Assembly (NCBI GenBank): GCA_034440575.1
Contig: JAOTOL010001503.1
Span: 421,001 to 485,000 of the forward strand
Direction: 5' to 3'
Length of the DNA: 64,000 nucleotides
Origin: Imbricaverruca yamaguchii
Taxonomy: Eukaryota; Arthropoda; Thecostraca; Neoverrucidae
Each line of letters opens with the position of its first letter. Within the stretch, counting starts at the first letter, position 1. The translations under genes and the position numbers were made by a program. This document shows, piece by piece, positions 35,330-46,740 of the stretch. The notes below the pieces were generated by a model. That model did no database searches and was not told the origin of the DNA. It saw only the letters and a list, made by a program, of their open reading frames with translations.

Positions 35330-36240
35330 TGAGCTGATATGGGTTTGGTGGATTCTGGTCGACAGGATCTGGATGGATGACAGAGCTAAATTTAATTAGG
35401 TTGGATTGAATCTGGATTGACACGCTTGGAATGGGATGCGCTGGAACGGGTCAGCATGGGCTGGATTGTGTTGGGGTGGGCTGCGTTGTGTTGGGTTGGG
35501 CTGGAGTTTAGGGATGCATCGACTGCGTCGGTCTATTCAGCTTGGGATTTGCTGAGTTGGACTAGGCTAGGAAAGGCTAGGTTAGGGTGTACTTGGTTTA
35601 AATTTGCTGGGTCGGAACGAGCTAACTTGTGATAGGCTGTGCTAAGATAGACTGGGATGGATTAGAGCAGGGGCGGTCCGTGGCACCAAAGTAAGGTGAG
35701 GCAAAAAAATGGCCGGATTTTGACCAGTATTTTTCATAGGTACCCATTATTATTTTATGTTAAGATGAGCATGAACAACTTAATTCGGCACTGCCAAACC
35801 TATCACCATCGTTCCGAAATCAGTGCATTTCAACCCTCTCCTTCGTGTTCAAATGCTTCCGAAATTGCTGGGAAGTTTTCATATATTTCCATTTCATTTC
35901 CCGAAATGGCTGGCATGGCATTGATTATTCCAGTGCAAAATACCTGAAGTTAACGGGAAGCCCCACATCGATGGAGTGCATGCTCCATGGTACCCCATGT
36001 TAAAAGTCAAAATTATTAGTGGACAGAGCCAACATGTGGGGTGGGGCACGTGCCCTTAAAAAATATACAAAAAGAACGCGCCTGGTCTAGACGTATATGA
36101 ACGGAAAATGGAAAACAATCCTGAAAACAAGCTGTAAGTTCCGTATCTGCACATGGGTGATAAGGGCGTGCTATTCCAACCAGTATATGTGCCTCCGCCG
36201 GTAGCCTAAACATAATGTTGGCGCCTTTTCCTTGCCGGAT
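35330..36240. other. Intergenic with TGGATT/TTGGG low-complexity DNA
   Basis: About 35,340-35,660 is a simple TGG/TTGGG/GGATT-rich stretch. At 35,668 a CAGGGGCGG word resembles a hAT terminus. Otherwise nothing is recognised. Confidence 0.5.
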
Positions 36241-36247
36241 GGGTACC

Positions 36248-36690
36248 ATAGGCGCACTGGAGGGGGCAGCCCCCCCCATGACACAAAAGTGCCCTTTTTA
36301 CCGAAAAGCGCCCTCTTGGCCGGAATGTTACAAATTTAGCCCAAAAATAACCTGACTTATGTGCCCCGCCTGTGCCAAAGGTACCCTTTGGGCCCAGAAC
36401 TGTCCTTTTGGCCAAACATTTTTCACGCCCCCCCCGGTCAACAGACCTTCCAGTGTGCCCCGGGCCGCAAAGTGCCCTTTTGGAGCCGGCCAAGTGCCCT
36501 TTTCGGTCCGCCCCCCCCCCCATGGAAAAACCCTGGGTGCGCGCCTGATGGGTACCCCCAGGGACGCCGTGAGCAGGGGGTTGGGGGGGGTCGCGACCCC
36601 CCCAGCCGGCAGAGCTGGGGGGGTTGACCCCCACAAGTTTTGAGACCTGCCGGGCCCACTTTCGAGACCTGTCGGGCCCCAGTCAATGGA
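36248..36690 (-). mobile_element. TE fragment with repeated AAGTGCCCTTTT words
   Basis: The stretch contains several copies of a motif like AAGTGCCCTTTTTACCGAAAA, long C/G runs and hAT-like ends (CACTGGAGGGGGCAGCCCC at 36,256; the reverse of CAGGCGCGCACCCAGG at about 36,550). The open frames here are low-complexity and not family-like. A non-autonomous hAT-type element is likely but not proven. Confidence 0.45.
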
Positions 36691-37413
36691 TTTTTCCGCA
36701 TTCATAAATGAACCAGAATGAAGGAAAACTCTTCTCCCAGCATATGGTAGCAAATATGTAAAACAGGTATCTTGGCGCACTAGTGTTGTTTACAGCGCTT
36801 TGCGCCGGTCTTGCGTCATCTGTCTGCCGATTCCTACAAAACGCTGGCGTTTTCCGAGCGCACACTGTTGGATTTTCTCAACTTTTTCCGCTCGGCGCAC
36901 AGCGACATTGACGCAAGGTCGACAGACAGCAAAGCTAGAAATGATGCGAAACTAAACGGATAATGAAAATGCTAACGAGGAAAACTGCTTACGACAAAAG
37001 CGAGATATACTTCTAACCACTCTCGAAAAATTACCAACACAGAGAAGCATCACCCTAAATCGCAGCAACTCACAAATTAACGCCTTGGGATCATCTGCAA
37101 TGACAAAACTCAGTCGCCACATCTGTGCCACATTTGAACCCAATCTAAACAGCTGATTTTGTTGTCATAGCAACCGATCTGTCAGTTGATCGCTGGCATA
37201 CTCGCGTCCAGGCGATGTCACTGCACTGGTCTGCTGATGCGTCGAAATTACGCCCAGTGCGTCGGGATTACGCCTAGTCTGTCATTGCGCTGTCTTTTTT
37301 GCGTCGAAACTACGCTAGGTCTGAACAGTCCATTAGGGCCTTGGACATATAAATAAACAATTCAGTGCCGGTGTCTCCTAATAGCCACCTACTGCCTGAG
37401 ACTTGCTGTCACC

Positions 37414-37440
37414 ATGGACATCCGATCTTTTTTTTCTAAG
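37414..37440 (+). CDS. hAT transposase exon 1
   Basis: An ATG in good context (caccATGg) opens a nine-codon exon, MDIRSFFSK, followed directly by a consensus donor gtgagt. MDI-(R/K)-x-FF-x-K is a typical N terminus of TTF-type zinc-finger hAT transposases. The exon ends in phase 0, matching the acceptor at 37,878-37,879. Confidence 0.75.
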
Positions 37441-37879
37441 GTGAGTTTTGGAAGGGAAGCCGCCGGGCCCCTCAAAATGTCGGGAATGCACCCCCCCTGG
37501 TTGCTGAGTCATTGATGGGGAGACATAGAGGCCTGGGCCTCCCTGGGAGATGGGCCCATCTAGCACTGTCGGGGCCCCTTTTGTGTTAGCCCCACCCACT
37601 CCCCCCTTACAAATTTCCTGGCTGCACTGCTGTATGTAGGTACCAGATCAGTTTTATCAGTCATCATGTCTAGGGTTGAGAAACCAAAGGCATGGCCAAT
37701 TAATGGGTCTAAACAGTCGCATGCGCCATAAAGGCTGCATATATGCACACAAAACTGTCAGTGGTGCACTCAGGCAGGGAAGTTGGGAGAACTCAGATGC
37801 CCCCATGTGATCTGCCTCACCTACCCCTGTTAACTTTTCTGTCAACTTTCCAACTCACATATGTTTCACCACTTCCCAG

Positions 37880-37985
37880 GAGCCACAGTCAGCCTCACTA
37901 GTCCCTCGTCCAGCTGCCACGTCATCCTCCTCCACCGGAGCCTCAGCTCCTGTTACACCTCCACCCTCCAAGCGCGCCTGCACTG
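37880..37985 (+). CDS. hAT transposase exon 2
   Basis: After acceptor cttcccag the frame reads EPQSASLVPRPAATSSSSTG and on to PPPSKRACT, a Ser/Pro-rich linker ending in a KRxC nuclear-localisation-like word. The donor gtgagt at 37,986 leaves phase 1, which joins exon 3 to give the codon for Asp. The three exons sum to 2,280 nt, i.e. 759 residues plus stop, without interruption. Confidence 0.75.
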
Positions 37986-38688
37986 GTGAGTTTATAACAC
38001 ACCTGTCGCCCATTCTGTGGTGCTGTTGTTGTCTCGATATGAAAATGTCTATTTTCCCCTTTTTTAAGTGAGATATTGGCCCCGCAGGTACCCTCCCCTA
38101 GTACACAGTGCCTTTTCACTGGGTTCGAAGGTAACCCTATTTTTGCTTTCAGATCTTTCATTTTTGTATCGATTGATTCTCACTTTCATCTTTTCCCTTT
38201 TTTGATAAATGGTACGATGCATAGAAACACAGAAACGATCGTCCCTTGTATGAGCAACTAGACATACTTGCCGTCAAATCAAATGTATGTAAGGTCGAAA
38301 GGTAAAATGGGATTGTTTGTGCTGGGAAGTGCTCTGAAACTTGAACTCATCTCACTTCCGAACAGTATTTTAGGCCCCTGTTCAGGGCCAAATTTTGGGG
38401 GCAAATCAATGCCGGTTCCTAGCTAGGAAACCATTTGCTCTAAACCAGTTTCCTAGCTGAGAAACTGGTTTAGCGTAACCAGTTTCTTGGCTTTCCGCTC
38501 GCAAAGTTTCTTGGGGTTTTCTTTGGAGTTGTGCTGGAGTTGTGCTGGAGCTATAGCTAGAGTTGTGAAACCAGTGGTCAATGAAGGAACACCATCTCGT
38601 CGTCTAAAACTTGCGTTCGACGCGAGTGATTTTCCCACACATCCATTTTCTGGCCATTTGTATGCCCTTCCTCCTCCTTTTCTTCCAG
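37986..38688 (+). other. hAT intron 2 with 12-bp perfect hairpin
   Basis: TAAACCAGTTTC and GAAACTGGTTTA (38,441-38,472, 8-nt loop) are exact inverted repeats, followed by a further AACCAGTTTC word. The frame is open across the intron's 3' end, so the long unspliced ORF starting at 38,487 overestimates the coding region. Confidence 0.65.
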
Positions 38689-40835
38689 ATCCTGGTCTCA
38701 GTCGTGACTCAACATCATCGCCGCAGCAGTCGCCATGGCGCCTCCTGGATTTAGAGACGCCAAATCAGCCGCCAGCTAGGACGATCCCTAAGCAGGTGCT
38801 TCAAGGCAAGACTGTGGTCTTCCATGATCACTGGTACCAGCAGTACCCATGGCTGCACTTCGACCCCGTCCGTGGAAAAGTATTATGTTTCTACTGCGTC
38901 CGCGCGCACGAGCGCGGCACCGCCAACCCAGCTCAGAAACCTGGCTTCTGGGCTGGCGGCTTCAACAACTGGAAGAAGGCGCTGGAGAAGTTTAAGCAGA
39001 ACGCCATCTCCACAGATCACGGGGACAGCCTCCCAACTGCGAGCCGCCCGATCGTAGACGTCATTCAGACGGCCAATCAGCGCCAGCAGCAGACCAACAG
39101 GGCCTGCCTCGTGAAGATAATCACCAGCCTCGTGTACCTAGGCAGACAGGGTCTGGCCCTCAGAGGGCATGAACAGGACCAGGGCAACTTCATCGAGCTG
39201 CTGCAGCTGCGAGCCGCCGACTGCCCCGAGCTACAGCAGTGGCTGCAAAGAAGGGAGCGATTCACGCATTCAGACTGTCAGAATGAGCTGCTGCTGCTCG
39301 CCAGTCATCAGGTGCTGCGAGAGATCATCACGGAGATCCAAGACAGTGCGGCCGGCGACCTCTGCTACTCCGTGATCGTCGACGGCACCCAAGACCTCAG
39401 CGGCCACGAGCAGCAGTCGGTGTGCATCCGGTATACAGACCAGGCCCTCCAAGTCCACGAGGAGTTCGTGGGGTTTCACGAGACGCCGTCGACGACGGGT
39501 GCTGCTCTGGCGCGCATCATCGAGGACTCGCTTCAGCGCTTGAACCTCCCCCTGGCTGGCCTTCGCGGCCTCACTTTCGATGGGGCCGCAAACATGGCGG
39601 GAGGTTTCCGCGGCGCCCAAGCCATCCTGCGCGGCAAACAGCCAGCAGCGCTCTTTGTCCACTGCGGCGCCCACTGCATCAACCTAGTGGCGAAGGAGAG
39701 CGCCGACGCCTCCCAGCTGATCCGCAACGCCCTCTACACACTGAACGAGCTGGGGCGCCTCTTCGGCCAGTCCCTCACCTTCCGGGAGAAGTTCCGGCAG
39801 CTGTGCGTGGGCAAGGGGGAGGAGGTGCCAAGGAAGCTGCGGCCGCTCTGTCCCACCAGGTGGACAGTGCGGCTACAGGCAGTGGATGCTGCCATCAACC
39901 AGTACAGCGAGGTACTGGCCACGGTGGCGGAGTTGGGCGCTGGTCGCAGCCACGTGGCGGCGAGAGCGGCGGGCCTTCACGCCCAGCTGCGCAAGGAGTC
40001 AACCCTGCTGGCGCTCCACCTGGCGCGTGCAGTGCTGTCGCCTTTGGACCGGCTTAACCGCAGCGTCCAGGGCTCCCGCTGCACTGTCTCCCAGCTTCTG
40101 CGTGGAGCCGAGTCCGCCAAGCAGCAGCTGCAGGCTCAGCGCGACGGGGCGGACGAAGCCATCCAGGAGTGCCTGCAGCAGGTGAAGGGATCAGGCTGCG
40201 ACGTGCCAATCGTGCTGCCGCGGGAGAAGCGCGCTTCAGCCAGCAACGCCGACGGCGACGGCGGTGAACCAGACGAGCCAGCTGACATCCAACAGTACCT
40301 ACGGCGAGAGCTGCTGCTGGCCATCGACACCGCCTGCATCCAGCTGAGTGACCGCCTGGACCAGGAAGGCGTCAAGCATCACGCCAAGGCGGAGCAGGCG
40401 CTGCTGGCTGACGGTGGCGCCGCAGGCCTCAGAGAGTTTCTGAGCAGCTCTCCCTGGTCAGCGGAGCTGTCAGCTGCTGACCTGGCGCCGCAACTGCGCG
40501 TCCTGTTTAAAAGCAGGCGGCCGGAAAGCCTCGAAGAAGCGGCAGATATAATACGGAACCTGGATGAGCCCACACGCAAGATGTTCCCGGACGCAGTGAA
40601 GCTGACGCGCCTGCTCCTCACCCTGCCGACCAGCTCCGCCACGGCTGAGCGCAGCTTCAGTACGCTCCGCCGGCTGAAGACATGGCTGCGCGCCACAATG
40701 GGGCAGGCGCGCCTCAACGCGGTAGCTGTGTGCCACGTCCACCGCGACCGCCTGACTCGCGTGGATGTCGACCAGGTCGCGGCTGCCTTCATCCGTCAGA
40801 ACCCTGGGCGAGAGCGGGTGTTCGGACTCACGTAA
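38689..40835 (+). CDS. hAT-family transposase, main exon (TTF zinc finger, RNase H-like core, dimerisation domain)
   Basis: The exon begins after acceptor tcttccag and ends at TAA 40,833-40,835. It encodes 714 residues. In order: a TTF-type zinc finger (WYQQYPWLHFD, then GKVLCFYC, GFNNWKKALEKF and a later His); a DUF4371-like segment (QGNFIELLQLR...RRERFTHSDCQNELL); catalytic-core words YSVIVDGTQD and LTFDGAANM with Asp residues; CGAHCINLV and CPTRWTVR typical of hAT cores; a basic/acidic insertion; and the C-terminal dimerisation motif LTLPTSSATAERSFSTLRR. There are no internal stops. hAT transposases excise and insert by double-strand cutting with 8-bp target duplication. The gene may be active or only recently silenced. 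Sequence resembles ZMYM/TTF-type host-like hAT proteins. Termini could not be fixed; a CAGGGGCGCC word in inverted orientation ends at 41,414. Confidence 0.88.
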
Positions 40836-42200
40836 AGGACTGGCGAGTGGCGCGCATGTGTCACAGCGGCAGCGGGAGCTCCAGTTTGTTTATGAGCCCT
40901 CTAATTTCAGATTGCTTGATTGAACTGCCGACGCGTCGCGATACATTACCTGATTTTGTGCTTTGCCTGGGACGGGAGCGCCAATTTTTATTTCGAAGAA
41001 CGTTGTAGCATTTTGCTTTAATTCCTCACGAACAGTTGTATGTTTGTAGGCATGAATTCCTCGTGGCAGTCGCTGAATTTATCTAGTCCGCATCGGTGTC
41101 GCTGATGCAGTCGATGATGTACGAGTCAAGTCTACGCTTCTGAATGCTGAAAATGTTGCCATAGTCGGGGAATGTTACGCTTGTCGCCGAATCCGGGGCA
41201 ATGGTAGAAAAGTTGCTATGATTATCAATGCAGAGTTGCTGTTCATGGATAAAGCATGAAGTATTCCCAGTTTATTGTTTTTGACTGGTTGGCTGTACAC
41301 ACCAAGCTTTGCTTTCTCCATCCCCCCCCCGCTCACCGGACATTGAACCCCATAGGTCGTTGCTGAACTGTGGAGCCTGACCCCCCCAGCCAAAAATTCG
41401 TGGCGGCGCCCCTGGGTACATGCCTCCAGTACCTCCACCCTTGTTTATACCCCTGCACCGAGTGAGGAGGAATTATGTTGCAACAGTTATATCTTACTTG
41501 CTTCTACCCCTCCTATCCTGCCGTGATCTTCAGTTGGCCTGACTCATCATACTGATACTACCACGAGATTCCTGGGGCGCTTGACATGAATGCAGTAAGC
41601 GTGGGTCCAAGCAAAAAATCCTAGTGTTATGGAAAATACGGGTCATATTCGTGGACAAGATTCTTCAAGCTTTCAAATGAACCCCATTTTGTCCCATTTC
41701 GATAGTATTTGAGACCGGGAATATCATGTGAAAAACACTGAAGTTTCGCTTGAGCGCATACGGTACTGAGTAATTGTCTAGCCCATGTGACGTCACCGAT
41801 TGCCAAACAATATCGGAGGGCCCGGCCTACCCTGCGCTTGTTATGAAACTAAAACTTACTATATGGCGATATGTGCGAGAGGCTAGACTCCGCCGACCGG
41901 TGATAGAGTTGTTTGGAAGCTAAGATGTACATGGTGTAAGTGTAAATTAACTTCAATTTTCACCATACTTATGAGTATCCAGTTCATATTTGTTTCTAGT
42001 TCTTCAAGTTTGCTATTCTCTAGTGGATGAAAGCATCATTTTATGAAAATAACGTACAAAAATATTTCCCAGCTCTACTCAGGTGAGGGACTGCCTTAGT
42101 GCCTTGCATGGGCCGACCGCCCCTGATCAACACCGAGAAGAAATAACTTCGAGAATTCTCAATCTGTGTTGACACATTGTCTTACCTTGTCAAATATTGG
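40836..42200. other. Intergenic / hAT 3' flank
   Basis: Apart from the candidate hAT-like terminus ending at 41,414 and a TE-end-like CTACTCAGGTGAGGGACTGC near 42,070 (compare 34,135), nothing is recognised. Confidence 0.5.
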
Positions 42201-42699
42201 CCGCCTGTGAAAGGCTACAAGCCTGTTCTTGCCGATCTCATCGACTTCTGCTTTGTGTTATTCGTAGCTAGTGGGAAGCTTATTAGCACACAGAAGTAAT
42301 TGTCAGCACCTGAATGATATGGTGGGGATAAGTCCAATCCATTACCATGATTCCACTCTTCAAAATTCAATTGATACGCGGCGGGAGTCGTACCGGCTTC
42401 CGTAGAGCGCTGATTATCCAGCCAGCACGTGCCGCGCAATCCACTATGGTAGTGACTTCGGAATGTCGGTGATCTGCTGCCAAACTCCGGACATTCAAAC
42501 AATTTCCTAAGTTGAATTCTTATCGTGTTTATTCATTAATATCCATTACCTGTGGCATCGTCATGGCGACCATCCATACCTGTGGCGAACATCCATCATG
42601 TAATTAGACAGCGTTCAAGAAAACAATCGCTGCTAGCCAGGGGTGCCTGAAGAAGCTGAAGAGATTGGGTGCTGACTAGGCTGTGAGATGGTGATGGGG

Positions 42700-42965
42700 T
42701 CTGGTGGGCGCACTGGGAGCTGGTGATGGGGTCCGGTGACGGGCACACTAGGAGCTGATGATGGGGTCGGGTGGATACATTGGTAGTCGAAGATGTGGTC
42801 GGGTGATGGGCACACTGGGAGCTGGTGATGGGGTCGGGTGACGGGCACACTGGGAGCTGATGATTGAGTCGGGTGGATACATTGGGAGCTGATGATGGGG
42901 TCGGGTTGCGGGTACACTGGGAGCTGGTGATGGGGTCGGGTGACGAACATACTTGGAGCTGATGA
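42700..42965. repeat. About 33-36-bp minisatellite
   Basis: Units of GGGAGCTGGTGATGGGGTCG followed by GGTGACGGGCACACT repeat about eight times. The antisense ORFs rich in HHQLP are a by-product. Confidence 0.85.
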
Positions 42966-43291
42966 TGGACTCGGAAGCCGAGGTTAGGTGCCGACTCCCT
43001 GACACTGTGAAAGGTGCCGACAAACAAGTAACATTTTGGACATCTCAATAATGTTTTAAATTAAAATTGAAGAGGTTCAAAATATTTACTTATCATCAAC
43101 TTTCAGTTAGAAGACATCATTGGGAAGCATATGAAGAACATAGCACACGATACCGGAGCCATTGTTACATCAGAAAACCACCGAAATATTCAATGCATTG
43201 TTCTTAAACGCACTGTTCTTACAGATTTCATGACGTACGTTGGCCATACCGCAAAATACCAGACACTGAGGATACGGAAGTGCTATAATAA

Positions 43292-43340
43292 ATATGGCAG
43301 ATACTGCGCCAGATACCGTCTGACGCAGTATCTGCCATAT
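43292..43340. repeat. Perfect 17-bp inverted repeat with 15-nt loop
   Basis: The arms ATATGGCAGATACTGCG and CGCAGTATCTGCCATAT are exact reverse complements. There are no open frames or TE ends beside it. Confidence 0.9.
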
Positions 43341-43984
43341 CTTTCTTGACACCAGGAATTGCTCCTGGGATGGAATCTGACTACTCTAGATCCAAAGATA
43401 TGGGGCTCCGCAAGAATCTTGGATCCTTTCTTGGATCCCGGAAGTCATCAGAATTCACGAGGCCGGGCCGGACGCACCGGAGGAAGGCAGGAGTGGAAAG
43501 AAGCAGCCGCCGTCAAGCTGCCGTCAGGCAGGATAGCTAAAAACAATATGCTCACCTCTTCCCCAAATACTTCTTGAGATCATAAGCATAGCATAAGCAT
43601 AGGTCTGTCATGCTATCAGATCCCAAACCAGGGAGCCCACCAACACTGGGAGAATTCCCCAGACCCCATGAGGAGGCCCCACGCTCAACAGGTCTTGTAT
43701 TGTGAGTTGAGCCCCGCATTGGCCAACCGAGCCACCTCGGTGTCGCAGTCGCTTCCCCCCCAGAAGAAATGTGTGGTCGGATCCGTTTGATTCAGAGATC
43801 TGAATCATCTTCCCATGACATCATATGTATATCTATATAATTCAGTCAGCCAAGGGGTCTTGGGATCCGCCTCCCTACGCCTGTAACAAAATTCACCAAA
43901 TCAAAGAAGAAATTTTATATTTTCAACAGGTAATACCAGGAATGCTCAGCATGGTAAGCGCGCTGATGGCGGTCTGTGTCGTCG

Positions 43985-44046
43985 AGTATTTTTTTTTTTT
44001 TTTTGGTTGCTCCCTCCCCCTTTTGAAATTCCTGGTTACGCTCCTG
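43985..44046 (-). mobile_element. hAT-like terminus (inverted)
   Basis: Read on the minus strand from 44,046, the sequence starts CAGGAGCGTAACCAGGAATT, then a GGGGGAGGG and A-run. CAG-(G/T)-x-GCGTAACCAGG is a recurrent end of non-autonomous hAT elements. The partner end was not found. Confidence 0.5.
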
Positions 44047-44199
44047 ACCACAATATGCATATGAATGCACGACAATATGTGTGGAGTGCGGTATGCTTCT
44101 GCACGCATCCATTTAGTTATACGTAGTCCTGCCGCTATTACTGAGTCATGTTATCATTGTCACTGACTGGAGTGAGTGCATGCATATGGCCATCCAAAC

Positions 44200-44905
44200 A
44201 CCCTGTGCCTACGGTACTGATCGGAGATGGTGCCATATCTCTGACATCCTTAATACATTGTACATTCGATATTGGCCTGAAATGGTGCCATATCTCTGGC
44301 CCTCTCACACCCTGTGCTTCAGATACTGACAGGAGATGGTGCAATATATATGGCCCTCTCACACACTGTACTTGAGATGCTGACGGAAGATGGTGCAATA
44401 TCTCTGGCCCTCCCACACCCTGTACTTCAGATACTGACCGGATATGGTGCGATCACTCTGGCCCACTTACACCCTGTACTTGAGATACTGACCTGAGATG
44501 GTGCCATATCCCTAGCCCTCTCATCACGTATCTCCGATGGTGCCATATATCTAACCTCCCTCACACACTGTCCCTCCGATACTGACCGAATATGGTGCCA
44601 TAACTCTGGCCCTCTGACACCTTGTACTTCAGATAAAGGTCAGAGATGGTACATCATCTCCCTGACTCTCTCACACCCTGGACTTTAGATATTAACCGGA
44701 GATGGTGCAATATATCTGACCTCCCTAACACACTGTACATCTGATACTGACCGGAGATGGTGCCATATCTCTGACCACCCCAACACATTGCGCCTCCAAT
44801 ACTGACCGGAGGTGGTGCCATATCTCTGACCACCCCAGCACATTGCGCCTTCGATACTGGCCGGAGATGGTGCCATATCCCCGGCCCTCTCACACCCTGG
44901 ACGCC
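44200..44905. repeat. About 54-bp degenerate minisatellite
   Basis: Units of GATGGTGCCATATCTCTGGC, then CCTCTCACACCCTGTACTTC and AGATACTGACCGGA, recur about thirteen times. They are diverged from one another. Confidence 0.85.
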
Positions 44906-45431
44906 CGATACTGGCCGGAGGAGTACCGTACTCCAGAGCGCTCCCAGCGTCTCAGGGGCTGAACCACGTGTCGACATCGGGACTGAGGTGTGAATCACCT
45001 TACTTTTATAATGAGATTCTCGCCGATTAATTACTTGACGAATCTCGGCGGCACGCTCGCGCGTCCATCAAAGGAGCCGACGCCTCGGGGCCGAGTTTAC
45101 GAGCCGCAAAGCGTGGCCATTTCCACGCGGTTGTGCCGGCCGCGGGCTACTCGTGCGACATACTCTAATGGAGTGCAAAAGAACACAGGCTTTTAGTTTT
45201 ACTGCCAGATGGCAGTCTGTGAGATTAGAGGCTCGCCGCACCGGCCCGGCTGCCCATACCGCCGCCTCTGTTTACTGGGGGTTCACATCATAGGCTGTTC
45301 GTCCGAGGACAATCTGGCTGGTCTGTCCATACTGCCGCTTCTGTTTGCCGGTGGTCCACAACACAAGCTGTTGATCCAGTGGACTGTTTAATACAACGAA
45401 GAATGGCTCTTAAGTGCTCCTGGGTTTTAGA

Positions 45432-46028
45432 CATTGCGTGAGACGAAATGTACGACCCTCAATATACCAGGAGGTGCTGAGCTTACATCAAATGTAACGT
45501 TAGGGATTATGCTATATTACTCAACGTTTCGGCCAGGGGCCATCGTCAGGAGTGATATAAAAAAATGGCAGGGTTAGCAATTGAGAAGAAAAAAAACGCG
45601 GGAAAAAAGCGTGCAAAAATACACGTGAATCACAGAAAAGCATCCTCAGGGGTGCAGACGCTCCAAGAAACTCCAAACCAGAAATAAATTAGGTCAAGAT
45701 AGAATCCTCTGAGGAAGCCCGAGCCGATATTGATTCGGCTCGGGCTTCCTCAGAGGATTCTATCTTGACCTAGTTGATTTCTGGTTTGGAGTTTCTTGAA
45801 GCGTCTGCACCACTGAGGATGCTTTTCTGTCATTCACGTGTATTTTTGCACGTTTTTTTCCCGCGTTTTTTTCTTCCAATTGTTATCCCTGCCATTTTTT
45901 TATATCACTCATGACGATGGCCCCTGGCCGAAACGTTGAGTAATATAGCATAATCCCTAACGTTACATTTGATGTTAACTCAGCACCTCCTGGTATAATG
46001 AGGGCCGTACATTTCGTCTCACGCAATG
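45432..46028. mobile_element. 597-bp near-perfect palindrome, probable Penelope-like terminal repeats head to head
   Basis: The left arm (45,432-45,727) and right arm (45,735-46,028) are reverse complements with only scattered mismatches. The outer ends are CATTGCGTGAGACGAAATG and its complement; the centre is GAGCCGA-tattgat-TCGGCTC. Each arm, read toward the outer end, contains (C/A)TGACGATGGCCCCTGGCC followed by GAAACGTTGAG. This fits the hammerhead core CUGANGA-stem II-GAAA (right arm 45,911-45,940; left arm 45,550-45,521 on the minus strand). Hammerhead motifs are known in the terminal repeats of Penelope-like retroelements. No GIY-YIG or RT coding sequence remains between the arms. Confidence 0.7.
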
Positions 46029-46564
46029 ATCCAGAGGACAATCTGACTGGTGTGCCCACACCACCGCCTCTGTTTACCGGTGGTTCACAACACAGGCTCT
46101 GTGCTTGCCCAGAGGATCATCGAACCTATCCTCCCGATCCAGCTGCTCATACCACTCTGCAACCAAATGTGCATGCAATTATCGTACTCGTCAATATGCA
46201 AATTTGTTTTGGCCGATGCATATCATTGATTTCACTGATCAGGCAGCGCAAGCGACGCAAATTACGCAATTTTGGTTGCAAGTCCATTGCATTTCTGCTC
46301 TACGAATCACACCCACTGCAATGCTTTCTGAGCATAACTGTGATAATCAATGGCCATATAACTAGCCATCCGTTTTGCGGACGGAGAACATTAGCACAGC
46401 TTAAATGGTATTGAGAGCAATTTTCCGCTTAAGTTGAACAGTATTGGTCACGTTGCTGAATAATCTGCGGGGTGATATCAATATCAATGAGTACAATGCC
46501 AGTTATCAAGAATAATCAAGTCGCAAAAAACTCAAGCCTAAAAGGTCAATACCCGCATTGGTCC

Positions 46565-46740
46565 TAAGTGGTGGCCACACGACTGGGAGCTGCCTACTGA
46601 GCCGTGAGCTGGAGCTCAGCCGGTCGGAGCTGAGCAGTGCTGCTCGTTACTGGTGGCCACACGGCCCGTAGCTGTCTGCTGAGCCGTGAGCTGGAGCTGA
46701 GCCGGTCGGAGCTGAGCAGTGCTGCTCTGCTGGATGATAG
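46565..46740. repeat. About 105-bp tandem duplication
   Basis: Two copies of GGTGGCCACACG...GAGCCGTGAGCTGGAGCT...GTCGGAGCTGAGCAGTGCTG lie head to tail. Confidence 0.8.

Noticed and set aside
36206..36780. Overlapping Gly/Pro-rich ORFs on the minus strand
   Set aside because: They come from C/G runs and repeated AAGTGCCCTTTT words in a TE fragment; no family-like sequence is present.
38487..38688. Unspliced N terminus of the hAT ORF
   Set aside because: The stretch lacks hAT features and precedes a strong acceptor; the alternative three-exon model supplies a typical MDIRSFF start in phase.
35668..41414. Terminal inverted repeats of the hAT element
   Set aside because: CAGGGGCGG at 35,668 and inverted CAGGGGCGCC ending at 41,414 flank the transposase, but the inner bases diverge and the flanking 8-mers (gattagag, ggtacatg) do not match, so they are not accepted as its two ends.
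42596..43048. Minus-strand ORFs with HHQLPVCPSPDP repeats
   Set aside because: They are translations of a 33-36-bp minisatellite with frame changes.
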